Numbered from the stretch's first letter, positions 1-7,281 are shown. The stretch is 64,000 nt of DNA from Scandinavium ludwigii_A (GCA_050516505.1 CP191518.1:1798001-1862000); one strand, 5' to 3'. A program made the numbers and translations. The notes: a model not told the origin generated them from the letters alone.

Positions 1-368
1 CGGGCGATATGATGCCGTTTGGTCCTGAGCTGCTGAAAGACCACAATGACCGTATCGCAAAAGATCCGGAATTCCAGTACATCGCCAAAGATATTGCCCG
101 TTTCAATGCGCTGAAAGAGCGCCGCAATATCGCCTCACTGAATTACGCACAGCGTGAGAAAGAGAATGAGGAAGACGACGCGACGCGCCTGGCCCGCATC
201 AACGATCGTTATAAACGTGAAGGCAAGCCACCGCTGAAGAAACTGGACGACCTGCCGAAGGATTATCAGGAGCCCGACCCGTATCTGGATGAGACGGTCC
301 ATATCGCTAATGACCTGGCGAAAATGGAAAAAGACCGGCCCGCGGTAACACCAACCGCCAGCAAATAA
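1..368 (+). CDS. prc: Tail-specific protease Prc (Tsp), C-terminal end only
   Basis: The coding frame enters from the left edge, so only about the last 120 residues are present. They match the end of enterobacterial Prc, a periplasmic serine protease with a PDZ domain that trims proteins such as the FtsI C-terminus and MepS with its adaptor NlpI. The visible part is the charged, helical C-terminal region (KKLDDLPKDYQEPDPYLDET) beyond the catalytic domain, so active-site residues cannot be checked. A strong intrinsic terminator follows directly. The prc-htpX-yebQ-kdgR order is that of E. coli read in the opposite direction. Confidence 0.95.
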   Translation, partial: GDMMPFGPELLKDHNDRIAKDPEFQYIAKDIARFNALKERRNIASLNYAQREKENEEDDATRLARINDRYKREGKPPLKKLDDLPKDYQEPDPYLDETVHIANDLAKMEKDRPAVTPTASK

Positions 369-374
369 ACCCCC

Positions 375-406
375 AACAGGCACAATCAATTGTGCCTGTT
401 TTTTTT
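375..406 (+). terminator. Rho-independent terminator of prc
   Basis: A perfect 11-bp stem (AACAGGCACAA / TTGTGCCTGTT) with a TCAA loop is followed by a run of T. It lies 6 bases after the prc stop codon. Confidence 0.9.
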
Positions 407-483
407 CCTTTCTCAAGCGTGCGTCAGCGAGATAACACGCAATGTAAAGTTGTGTTTTTCTCGTGACTTAGCGACCTCTGATA

Positions 484-510
484 GTTGAAAATTAACGTAA
501 GACCCATACC
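484..510 (+). promoter_or_regulatory. Candidate heat-shock (sigma-32) promoter of htpX
   Basis: GTTGAAA (484-490), a 12-base spacer and CCCATACC (503-510) resemble the sigma-32 pattern CTTGAAA-N11-16-CCCCATNT. The site lies about 50 bases before the htpX start. E. coli htpX is a known heat-shock gene, which agrees. No transcript start is known here. Confidence 0.6.
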
Positions 511-560
511 ATATGGGTAATCGCATAGTGCGTTTTGTTACAACGAGGTTAAAGAAAATT

Positions 561-1442
561 ATGATGCGAATCGCGCTCTTCCTGATGACCAACCTGGCGG
601 TTATGGTCGTGTTTGGGCTGGTGCTAAGCCTGACAGGAATTCAGTCTAGCAGCATGACGGGCCTGCTTATCATGGCGCTGCTTTTCGGTTTTGGTGGCTC
701 GATTGTGTCGCTATTAATGTCGAAATGGATGGCGCTGAAATCGGTAGGCGGTGAGGTGATCGAACAGCCGCGCAATGAAACTGAGCGCTGGCTGATGAAC
801 ACCGTTGCACAGCAGTCCCGTCAGGCGGGTATTGCGATGCCACAGGTTGCGGTGTATCACGCGCCAGATATCAACGCCTTCGCGACCGGGGCACGCCGTG
901 ATGCGTCGCTGGTTGCCGTGAGTACGGGCCTGTTGCAGAACATGAGCCGTGACGAGGCCGAAGCCGTTATCGCGCACGAAATCAGCCACATCGCCAACGG
1001 TGACATGGTGACCATGACCCTGATTCAGGGCATCGTGAACACCTTTGTTATCTTTATTTCTCGCGTTATCGCGCAAATTGCAGCCGGTTTCCTGGGCGGC
1101 AACCGCGATGAAGGTGAAAGCAGCAACGGTAATCCGCTGATTTACTTTGCGGTAGCGACCGTGCTGGAACTGGTATTTGGTATTCTCGCCAGCATCATCA
1201 CCATGTGGTTCTCCCGTCATCGTGAGTTCCACGCTGATGCCGGTTCTGCCAGATTGGTGGGTCGCGAGAAAATGATTGCGGCGCTTCAGCGCCTGAAAAC
1301 CAGCTACGAGCCGCAGGAAGCCAGCAGCATGATGGCGTTTTGTATCAACGGTAAAGCGAAATCAATGAGCGAACTGTTCATGACGCACCCACCGCTGGAC
1401 AAACGTATCGAAGCGCTGCGCAGCGGCGAGTATCTGAAATAA
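561..1442 (+). CDS. htpX: Heat-shock membrane metalloprotease HtpX
   Basis: HtpX is an inner-membrane zinc metalloprotease of family M48 that degrades misfolded membrane proteins alongside FtsH. The 293-residue protein has the family's usual length. It has two N-terminal membrane segments (about 5-25 and 35-55), the zinc motif HEISH at 139-143, two further hydrophobic segments (about 155-180 and 195-215), and the downstream glutamate region FHADAGSA. The start at 561 is chosen over an upstream in-frame ATG at 513 because MMRIALF is the conserved beginning and a GAGG lies upstream. It stands alone between two terminators, behind a sigma-32-like promoter. Confidence 0.97.
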   Translation: MMRIALFLMTNLAVMVVFGLVLSLTGIQSSSMTGLLIMALLFGFGGSIVSLLMSKWMALKSVGGEVIEQPRNETERWLMNTVAQQSRQAGIAMPQVAVYHAPDINAFATGARRDASLVAVSTGLLQNMSRDEAEAVIAHEISHIANGDMVTMTLIQGIVNTFVIFISRVIAQIAAGFLGGNRDEGESSNGNPLIYFAVATVLELVFGILASIITMWFSRHREFHADAGSARLVGREKMIAALQRLKTSYEPQEASSMMAFCINGKAKSMSELFMTHPPLDKRIEALRSGEYLK

Positions 1443-1468
1443 CAAATTCACAGCACGACCCTTAAAGC

Positions 1469-1495
1469 AAAGCGCCTCTTAGAGGCGCTTTTTTT
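1469..1495 (+). terminator. Rho-independent terminator of htpX
   Basis: AAAGCGCCTC / GAGGCGCTTT (10-bp stem, loop TTA) is followed by T residues. It lies between the convergent htpX and yebQ genes. Confidence 0.9.
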
Positions 1496-1504
1496 ATGCC
1501 CGGA

Positions 1505-2878
1505 TCAGGATACAGCGCGAGGCTGGGTGACGCGAAGGCCACTGATGATGGCGGCGATAACCGCGAGGGAACCTGCCAGTAAAAGTGAAGTGTGCGTCCC
1601 GTGCGTGCCGAACAGGTTAAACAACAATGCGACCAGCGCCGCACCGGTACTTTGTCCGAGCAGACGGGCGGTGCCTAACATTCCGCTAGCACCACCGCTA
1701 CGATTACGCGGCGCAGACGACACAATGGTGTGGTTGTTTGGCGACTGGAACAAACCAAAACCGGCACCACATAGCATCATGCGCCAAACGATGTCGATGT
1801 CCTGTGGCGAGGAGGGAAGAAGTGCCAACGCAAACAGCCCGCATGCCATCACCGCCAGGCCCAGAGCACCGAGGAAACCGGCGTGGACCTTTTCGATGAG
1901 ATAGCCCGCAATCGGGGCCATGACCATGGTAGCCAATGGCCACGGCGTCAGCAGCAGACCGGTTTCAACTTCGCTGCGGCCCACGACCGATTGCAGAAAG
2001 AAGGGCAGCGAGACCATGGCCAGCATTTGGGCGCAGAAGGAACAAATCGACGTACAGATAGACAGCGAAAAGAGCGGTATACGCAGTAGATCGACCGGCA
2101 ACAGCGGGACCGGCAGTTTTAGCTGGCGACGGACAAAGAAAAAGCCGATTACCAGCATCGCCACCACTTCACACAGAACCAGTTGCAGAGACTGCCCTTG
2201 TGCAAAACTGCTAAGCGCGGTTATCAATAAACCAAAGGTTAAGGCGTTCATAACCGCACTCGGCAGATCGAAACGGGACGCCTGGCTGCGGGCCCCATTT
2301 GGCGGCAGATAGCGCATGGCCAATACGAACGCCACGATCCCGAGCGGGATATTAATCAGGAACAACCACTGCCAGGATGCCACGGATAAAATGGCGGCGG
2401 CGATAGTCGGCCCGGCGGCAGAGGACACGGCCACGATAAACGAGTTGATCCCCATCCCGCGACCGAGAAAACGCTGCGGATAAATGAGACGTATCAAAGC
2501 CGTGTTGACGCTCATTAGCGCCGCGCCCCCCAGACCCTGGGCCACACGGGCCAGCGTTAGCATTTCCAACGAGTGTGAGAGCGCGCAAATCAGTGATGTA
2601 CAGGTGAAAACCACCAGGCCGCATTTATAAATCCGTCGATAGCCGAACATATCGCCGAGAAAAGCCAGGGTCAGTAGCGAGATAACAATCGCGATTTGGT
2701 AGGCATTAACTATCCAGATAGACGCGGCGGGGGAGGCGTTAAGGTCGGTAGCAATAGTGGGAAGTGCGACGTTGGCAATGGCGCCATCAAGGACGGCCAT
2801 CGAAATACCAAGCACGATCGTCAGAATGGCGCCATAGCGTTGCGGCAATGGCAAACCATCAGGAGCTGTTTTTTCCAT
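1505..2878 (-). CDS. yebQ: MFS efflux transporter YebQ (DHA2 family)
   Basis: A 457-residue polytopic inner-membrane protein highly similar to E. coli YebQ, a predicted 14-helix drug:proton antiporter. The family signature after helix 1 (MAVLDGAIANVALPTIA) and the loop motif FLGDMFGYRRIY between helices 2 and 3 are present. Its substrate is not established. It is divergent from kdgR. The 177-base intergenic region holds an inverted repeat overlapping the yebQ leader, so local control by KdgR or another regulator is possible but unproven. Confidence 0.93.
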   Translation of the reverse strand: MEKTAPDGLPLPQRYGAILTIVLGISMAVLDGAIANVALPTIATDLNASPAASIWIVNAYQIAIVISLLTLAFLGDMFGYRRIYKCGLVVFTCTSLICALSHSLEMLTLARVAQGLGGAALMSVNTALIRLIYPQRFLGRGMGINSFIVAVSSAAGPTIAAAILSVASWQWLFLINIPLGIVAFVLAMRYLPPNGARSQASRFDLPSAVMNALTFGLLITALSSFAQGQSLQLVLCEVVAMLVIGFFFVRRQLKLPVPLLPVDLLRIPLFSLSICTSICSFCAQMLAMVSLPFFLQSVVGRSEVETGLLLTPWPLATMVMAPIAGYLIEKVHAGFLGALGLAVMACGLFALALLPSSPQDIDIVWRMMLCGAGFGLFQSPNNHTIVSSAPRNRSGGASGMLGTARLLGQSTGAALVALLFNLFGTHGTHTSLLLAGSLAVIAAIISGLRVTQPRAVS

Positions 2879-2899
2879 GAGAAAAGTATGTCTTTAATG

Positions 2900-2923
2900 A
2901 AATCATTATGCAGGTAATGATTT
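2900..2923. promoter_or_regulatory. Inverted repeat in the yebQ leader (possible operator)
   Basis: AAATCATTA, six bases, then TAATGATTT: a perfect 9-6-9 inverted repeat starting 22 bases before the yebQ start codon. The position fits an operator. It does not match the KdgR box consensus well, so the binding protein is unknown. Confidence 0.45.
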
Positions 2924-2980
2924 TAGCATTGATTATTCGGCAGTATGTCGCAGATTTGTAACGAAGATGCAGAAGAGTGA

Positions 2981-3009
2981 TTGCGGCGGAAGGCGCGCGA
3001 AATTATAAT
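2981..3009 (+). promoter_or_regulatory. Sigma-70 promoter of kdgR
   Basis: TTGCGG (2981-2986), a 17-base spacer and a consensus TATAAT (3004-3009), about 45 bases before the kdgR start. Confidence 0.6.
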
Positions 3010-3055
3010 AAAAAACAGTTCTGAATTTTATAAAACAGTCGCGATGAGGTGATAA

Positions 3056-3847
3056 ATGGCAGTTGCAGATTTGGATAAACAGCCAGATTCTGTCTCTTCG
3101 GTGTTGAAGGTTTTTGGCATTTTGCAGGCGCTTGGCGAAGAGCGTGAGATAGGAATTACTGAGCTTTCACAGCGCGTGATGATGTCAAAAAGCACGGTTT
3201 ATCGCTTTTTACAGACCATGAAATCGTTGGGTTATGTGGCACAGGAAGGCGAATCAGAGAAATACTCTTTGACGTTGAAGCTGTTTGAGCTGGGCGCTCG
3301 TTCACTGCAAAACATCGATCTCATTCGCAGTGCAGATATCCAGATGCGTGAACTTTCTCGTCTGACGAAAGAAACCATACACCTGGGCGCGTTGGATGAA
3401 GACAGCATTGTCTACATCCATAAAATTGACTCAATGTATAACCTGCGCATGTATTCGCGCATCGGCCGTCGCAATCCGCTGTACAGTACCGCGATTGGTA
3501 AAGTGCTGCTGGCATGGCGTGACCGTGAGGAAGTTAAACAGATCCTCGAGCACGTTGAGTATAAGCGCAGCACCGAGCGGACTATCGCCGATACCGACGA
3601 GCTGTTACCGCTGCTGGATGTGGTGCGTGAGCAGGGTTATGGCGAAGACAATGAAGAGCAGGAAGAAGGTCTGCGTTGCATCGGCGTACCGGTGTTTGAC
3701 CGCTTCGGCGTGGTGATTGCGGGACTGAGTATTTCCTTCCCGACTCTGCGTTTCTCTGAAGAGCGTCTGCATGAGTACGTCAGCATGCTGCATACGGCGG
3801 CACGTAAAATTTCTGAGCAGATGGGTTACAACGACTATCCATTCTGA
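3056..3847 (+). CDS. kdgR: IclR-family repressor KdgR
   Basis: KdgR represses genes for uptake and breakdown of 2-keto-3-deoxygluconate and related hexuronates, and releases DNA when it binds the effector. The 263 residues match E. coli KdgR along the whole length. An N-terminal winged helix-turn-helix (about 20-80, containing ITELSQRVMMSKSTVYRFLQ) is followed by the IclR effector domain (about 95-260). The RBS GAGGTGAT lies just before the ATG. It is divergent from yebQ and ends at a bidirectional terminator shared with yobH. Confidence 0.97.
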   Translation: MAVADLDKQPDSVSSVLKVFGILQALGEEREIGITELSQRVMMSKSTVYRFLQTMKSLGYVAQEGESEKYSLTLKLFELGARSLQNIDLIRSADIQMRELSRLTKETIHLGALDEDSIVYIHKIDSMYNLRMYSRIGRRNPLYSTAIGKVLLAWRDREEVKQILEHVEYKRSTERTIADTDELLPLLDVVREQGYGEDNEEQEEGLRCIGVPVFDRFGVVIAGLSISFPTLRFSEERLHEYVSMLHTAARKISEQMGYNDYPF

Positions 3848-3860
3848 GCCACGTCGCCAT

Positions 3861-3891
3861 AAAAAAACGCCGCAATCAGCGGCGTTTTTTG
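3861..3891. terminator. Bidirectional terminator between kdgR and yobH
   Basis: AAACGCCGC / GCGGCGTTT (loop AATCA), flanked by A-runs on one side and T-runs on the other, so it can serve both convergent genes. Confidence 0.88.
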
Positions 3892-3905
3892 TTTGTGGTG
3901 TCCGA

Positions 3906-4145
3906 TTATCCCTTATCGACAACCGTTGTGCTTTTGCGCAGGAGAGGGCAGTCAGTAATGCCGATAATCCCGCTGTCAGTGTGAACATATTGCGCCGTGC
4001 TGGTACCCCGTGCGGTGAGATATTTACACTGTAATCCTAATCCGCCTACGTTTTCAGTGCTGCCCATCAGCACACCGTAGCCAGTTGAAAGCAAAGCAAT
4101 CCAAATAATCGCCAGTACAATAATTGCACGAATTGTAAAACGCAT
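3906..4145 (-). CDS. yobH: Small membrane-anchored protein YobH
   Basis: A 79-residue protein homologous to E. coli YobH, function unknown. One N-terminal hydrophobic helix (about 4-24) is followed by a soluble, probably periplasmic part with two conserved cysteines (LQCKYL and TDCPLL). The second of two adjacent ATG codons is chosen because its spacing from the GAGG is better and it matches E. coli YobH; an additional Met at 4148 is possible. It is divergent from mgrB. Confidence 0.85.
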   Translation of the reverse strand: MRFTIRAIIVLAIIWIALLSTGYGVLMGSTENVGGLGLQCKYLTARGTSTAQYVHTDSGIIGITDCPLLRKSTTVVDKG

Positions 4146-4239
4146 CATATGCCTCGTTATTAGTTCTTCCTGTACAATAGAGTAGTTCGTTCACGGACTG
4201 AAACAAGTCGATGATTCCTAAAATGAAGAGGTGCCGTTA

Positions 4240-4272
4240 CAGTTAGCCGCGGTTTAAGGTTAGCGTGCTAAT
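4240..4272 (+). promoter_or_regulatory. Candidate PhoP box and -10 element of mgrB
   Basis: CAGTTA-GCCGC-GGTTTA (4240-4256) has one perfect and one weak half of the PhoP direct repeat (T/G)GTTTA-N5-(T/G)GTTTA. Ten bases later comes GCTAAT (4267-4272), a plausible -10. mgrB is a PhoP target in E. coli, which motivated the search. Confidence 0.45.
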
Positions 4273-4304
4273 CTGTTAACAAATAGAGTTACCCGGAGAG
4301 TGGT

Positions 4305-4451
4305 GTGAAAAAGTTACGGTGGGTCATCCTGGCGGTTATCCTTCTGATTGCCTGTCTATTACTGTGGACTCAGATGATTAACGTGTTGTGTGATCAGGAT
4401 GTGCAGTTTTTCAGCGGTATTTGCACCATCAATAAATTCATCCCCTGGTAA
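4305..4451 (+). CDS. mgrB: PhoQ inhibitor MgrB (48 residues)
   Basis: MgrB is a small inner-membrane protein that binds PhoQ and damps PhoPQ signalling; its loss causes colistin resistance in Klebsiella. The sequence starts with GTG and reads MKKLRWVILAVILLIACLLL for the membrane segment. It is followed by the periplasmic tail with the two essential cysteines (VLCDQDVQFFSGIC) and the conserved ending NKFIPW. It is one residue longer than E. coli MgrB. An RBS (GGAGAG) precedes the GTG. The gene appears intact, so PhoPQ feedback should be functional. Confidence 0.95.
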   Translation: MKKLRWVILAVILLIACLLLWTQMINVLCDQDVQFFSGICTINKFIPW

Positions 4452-4525
4452 AGTTTTTCTCTTTGGAGATTTCCTTCCTCATGCCGTCGAGTGGTAGAAT
4501 GACGGCTCCAATTTGAGGTGGTGAA

Positions 4526-4825
4526 ATGGTTGATTTAATGAATTCCGGAATGCTGAATTTGGCCTCCCTGGCAGTCTCCCTGCTGGTTCTGGTCATCGGG
4601 CTGGCCCTGTGGTTTTTCGTAAACCGTGCCAGTTCCCGGGCAAACGAACAGATAGAACTTCTGGAAGCGCTGCTGGATCAGCAAAAGCGTCAAAACGCAT
4701 TACTGCGTCGCCTGTGTGAAGCAAATGAACCGGAGAAAGAAGCACCGGTGAAACTTGCAGAACAAGTCCGGACCGAGCCGCAGGACAGCGATGATGATTT
4801 TATCCGTCTGGTGGCGGAACGCTGA
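4526..4825 (+). CDS. yebO: Small membrane protein YebO
   Basis: A 99-residue protein matching E. coli YebO (function unknown). A single N-terminal transmembrane helix (about 12-33) is followed by a helical, probably coiled-coil stretch rich in Glu and Gln (ANEQIELLEALLDQQKRQNA) and an acidic tail ending RLVAER. It lies 74 bases after mgrB in the same direction. It is the last core gene before the AT-rich island. Confidence 0.9.
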   Translation: MVDLMNSGMLNLASLAVSLLVLVIGLALWFFVNRASSRANEQIELLEALLDQQKRQNALLRRLCEANEPEKEAPVKLAEQVRTEPQDSDDDFIRLVAER

Positions 4826-5058
4826 TAGACCTCCCGGTGGTTGAACAGATTGACTGCCGGGATGCTCAATGGGTAATGCACTGCTATAATATATTATTAT
4901 GCTTTATCACTTTTCGAACTTAACCCCTGCTAGTTATTTGTCCAAACTTCCCTTCAAAAATTTTAGTACTTTTATGTAATCCGTTAAGAACGGTATCCAG
5001 AATGCATCGAAACGTTTTTATTTCCCCGTCGTGAAATGCTGTCATCAAATTTTCATTG
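4826..5058. other. AT-rich gap after yebO, no supported gene
   Basis: This stretch marks the left edge of an AT-rich island. On the minus strand it continues the broken DsbA-like sequence in shifted frames, with no start or RBS of its own. I see no terminator with a T-run for yebO. Confidence 0.5.
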
Positions 5059-5316
5059 TTAAGGTGCTGCATCAAAAATATTTAATGTTGCCAGTCCGCT
5101 ATTATCTACATTATTCAGATGAATGCGCGTAACTTTAACGCCTGCAGGAAGAGGTTCATCCAATGCCTTAATTTCTTTTTCAGAAATAGCACAGTAATGA
5201 CACCCATAAGACATCACTTCTATAATGGACTGGCTATCCTGCAAAGGGCTGGCTTTTCCTTTTAGTAGAAAGGGGGGGCGTCCGTTAAATTTCAAACGCA
5301 GACTAATGGTTTTCAC
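5059..5316 (-). pseudogene. Truncated DsbA-like thioredoxin-fold gene
   Basis: The 85-residue frame contains IIEVMSYGCHYCAISEKEI, which is the beginning of a DsbA-family thioredoxin fold with a CxxC (CHYC) active site. It continues with KVTRIHLNNVDNSGLATL and stops. DsbA proteins need about 190 or more residues, including the helical insertion and the cis-Pro loop, so this is a remnant or a frameshifted gene. There is no signal peptide, the start would be GTG with no clear RBS, and base composition is AT-rich. The active-site similarity is what I see; loss of function is inferred from length. Confidence 0.55.
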
Positions 5317-5573
5317 GCTTAATAATCCACTTAATGATTAGTTTTGGATTTGTAAATAATGCTAAAATATATCGCTGAATACGTTTGTCGAGAAAGAGCA
5401 TTATGTGTCGTAATTCCATTTGTCATATTTAATACATGATCCAAGTTTAAATTAAAGCTGCTCTCATATCATGCATTAGAACTTAATTTGTTATTAAGTT
5501 TAACTTTTTTGAATTTGTGGTTAACTCACAAATGTGATGAGTCATTGTTAACTAACAAAAAATGAGGTGTGGA
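5317..5573. other. AT-rich intergenic region with a weak hairpin
   Basis: This divergent gap contains an AT-only inverted repeat at 5480-5500 (AACTTAAT / ATTAAGTT) followed by TAACTTTTTT, and GTTAAC motifs near 5520 and 5550. No gene is supported. Such composition is typical of H-NS-bound transferred DNA, which is inference. Confidence 0.4.
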
Positions 5574-5855
5574 ATGTTTTATTTTGAAAATTGGGCGCAA
5601 TGTAGGGAATGGCTCAAGGGTATTGTAGACATCGGGCTGTGTACTGAAGAAGAAATAACTGAGTTCATCGCAGCTAATAAACCAAAGCAGTATCCTTGTA
5701 TTGCATATTTCGATGTCAAAGAAATGCTATCAAATGATGATGGTATTGTGTATATCTACAAAGATCAGATTCATGAATGGTCTATGCTTATGGATGAACC
5801 TGAAGGTAAGAAAAATGAATGCTCGTATGTTTCTTTAGGTCCAAAACTAAGGTAA
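5574..5855 (+). CDS. Orphan 93-residue protein, unknown function
   Basis: The frame starts at ATG 5574, preceded by an RBS-like GAGG at 7 bases spacing; an upstream in-frame ATG at 5562 overlaps that RBS. The product is small and acidic (MFYFENWAQCREWLKGIVDI at the start, GIVYIYKDQIHEW in the middle), without a signal peptide or membrane segment. I do not recognise the family. A predicted alternation of helix and strand and the acidic charge would suit an immunity-type or adaptor protein, but no toxin gene is adjacent. A LysR-type pseudogene begins 4 bases after its stop. Codon use is AT-rich, unlike the flanking core genes. Confidence 0.6.
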   Translation: MFYFENWAQCREWLKGIVDIGLCTEEEITEFIAANKPKQYPCIAYFDVKEMLSNDDGIVYIYKDQIHEWSMLMDEPEGKKNECSYVSLGPKLR

Positions 5856-5859
5856 CCAT

Positions 5860-6190
5860 ATGAATATACCAAAAAATTATACATCCAACATCAGAAAAGA
5901 AAAAGATTGGATTTAAATCTTCTGGTCTATTTTCATGCTATCTATCAGACAGGAAATGTGAAGAATGCGGCATCATTTCTTAATGCAGTTCACCTAATGT
6001 GAGTCAGTCATTGCAGAAGTTACGCGATATTACGGGTGACCAATTATTTATTCGCGTTTCTTCAGTCAAGGAATATTGATTGTGAAATTACCCAAATTTC
6101 TCATGCCATAATGGAATCTGCTTTTTGGGCGCGTCTCTCATTAAGGAAGTTGACATTGCATTAGGAGTGGAGGTTTATTCGGAAGGTTCT
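5860..6190 (+). pseudogene. LysR-type regulator pseudogene, several frameshifts
   Basis: After a good RBS (AAGGTAACC) and an ATG at 5860, fragments of one LysR-type regulator can be read in successive frames. LDLNLLVYFHAIYQTGNVKN begins at 5907 after a one-base loss. VSQSLQKLRDITGDQLFIRV follows after a second shift near 5998, and EITQISHAIMESAFWARLSL after a third near 6080. These are the winged helix-turn-helix and linker helix of the family in correct order and spacing. Stop codons interrupt every frame, so the gene is dead. Sequence to about 6440 may hold the degraded effector domain, but I cannot align it. Confidence 0.8.
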
Positions 6191-6786
6191 AAGATGGGGT
6201 GTTTCATTGATTAATATATGTGGATCAGATGTCACGGGGTCTATTATCACAGTTTGCTCAGACTTTTTTGTGCTTCGCAAAATGAGAAGTTTAAATACAA
6301 ATCACTTTCAAAAGTTCTCCTTGCTCATTACAAGCAAAATCTCTTTTATCTATTTGCTTACATGTTTCTGTATTAGACTCTATTACAATTATTCCTTTGG
6401 GTTTTATAATAAATTCAAAAAAGTATTTGTCTGAAGTGTTTTAAAAACAAACCTGCAGATGCTTTATTTTGATGAGTATATGTTTTTAATAAAGCATCCA
6501 GGGATAAAAATCTGTACTTGGAAGTGTGTAGCTACGGTCAGGATAATTATGACACGGTTTAATTTTAAGTTTATCTTTTCATCGCTATATCCTCTGCACC
6601 GGCATTAGATTACCGTGTAGAGAGGACCATTCACTACTCATCCTTTTAACAAAAAACACCAAAACAAACCTGTGAGTTAACAAGCATCACAAAACCAAAC
6701 GTGTTAATGACCGACGTGCGAGAAATGAGCTCTATTGGTGCTGATCATTTAATTTCACCTTTTATGCATATTTAATACGCACCCTC
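6191..6786. other. AT-rich decayed region without intact genes
   Basis: This is the probable continuation of the LysR pseudogene to about 6440, followed by non-coding sequence. An 11-bp perfect inverted repeat (GATGCTTTATT 6458-6468 / AATAAAGCATC 6488-6498) is the only clear structure. A 75-residue open frame at 6207-6434 has no RBS or family resemblance and was not accepted. Confidence 0.5.
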
Positions 6787-6897
6787 TATAAAATAAAAAC
6801 CAGCTTTTACAGGGGCAAGGGCGATCAATTAAGGATCAGTTGAATGCCCCAGTGGTTGAGTGAAAATCCGGAAACCCATTTAGTTTCCGGATTTTTT
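6787..6897 (+). ncRNA. Candidate small RNA upstream of yobF-cspC
   Basis: A TATAAA -10-like element (6787-6792) precedes about 95 bases. These can fold into a 5' stem (GGGGCA near 6812 with TGCCCC near 6845) and end in a strong rho-independent terminator (6863-6897, TCCGGAAAC / GTTTCCGGA plus T-run). No protein start with an RBS fits between promoter and terminator. This organisation is that of a trans-acting small RNA, or of an attenuated leader. There is no good -35 hexamer. I do not recognise a named RNA family. Confidence 0.45.
6863..6897 (+). terminator. Rho-independent terminator of the candidate small RNA
   Basis: AAAATCCGGAAAC / GTTTCCGGATTTT, a 13-bp stem with a 7-base loop, then further T residues. 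There is no upstream coding gene within 1 kb in this direction that is intact, which is why an RNA is proposed. Confidence 0.85.
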
Positions 6898-7164
6898 ATA
6901 CGTGCGCTCGAGAAGGCGACGGCAATGACGGTCGGTAATGTTGAGCCGCAGCGCGTCCAGACACGTAGTCAGCCGGTTATCGACAACCTTCTGCAACATC
7001 TGCAACCGATTGGATTAGTGATGAAAGTTCGCATCATTGTGCAGATGATCGTCGCTTAATGTGAGGTTATGTGCGACCGATCGAGACATGTTTAAAAATG
7101 GCTTGCCATAATTTACGTAGTATGTGATAACACGTTTTGAGTTAAACGAGGTACAGCTCTGTCT
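6898..7164. other. Leader region of yobF-cspC
   Basis: A GC-richer patch (6900-7060) reads open on both strands but has no RBS, start or recognisable family and may be an old gene fragment. Closer to yobF, TTGCCA (7103-7108), 16 bases and TGATAA (7125-7130) could form a sigma-70 promoter. Confidence 0.35.
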
Positions 7165-7281
7165 ATGTGTGGCATTTTCAGTAAAGAAGTCCTGAGTAAA
7201 CACGTTGTCGTTGAATACCGCTTCTCTGCCGAACCTTATATTAGTGCCTCATGCAGTAATGTCTCAGTTTTAGCTATGTAA
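7165..7281 (+). CDS. yobF: Small stress protein YobF, short form (38 residues)
   Basis: The frame begins MCGIFSKEVLSKHVVVEYRF and is clearly YobF, a small protein co-transcribed with cspC and induced by stress in E. coli. It stops after SVLAM, giving 38 residues instead of the 47 I recall for E. coli. The following DNA (GGGCGAAGAAAACA) still resembles the E. coli codons for the lost tail. An AACGAGG lies 14 bases upstream of the ATG. Its position 40 bases before cspC supports an operon and possibly translational coupling. Confidence 0.85.
   Translation: MCGIFSKEVLSKHVVVEYRFSAEPYISASCSNVSVLAM

Noticed and set aside
714..1232. Long open frame on the minus strand inside htpX
   Set aside because: Shadow of the htpX coding frame; no RBS and no family resemblance.
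6207..6434. 75-codon frame in the AT-rich island
   Set aside because: No RBS, low-complexity hydrophobic product, lies in the likely remains of the LysR pseudogene.
6844..7059. 71-codon frame upstream of yobF
   Set aside because: Its start lies within the candidate small RNA and its first codons form the terminator hairpin.
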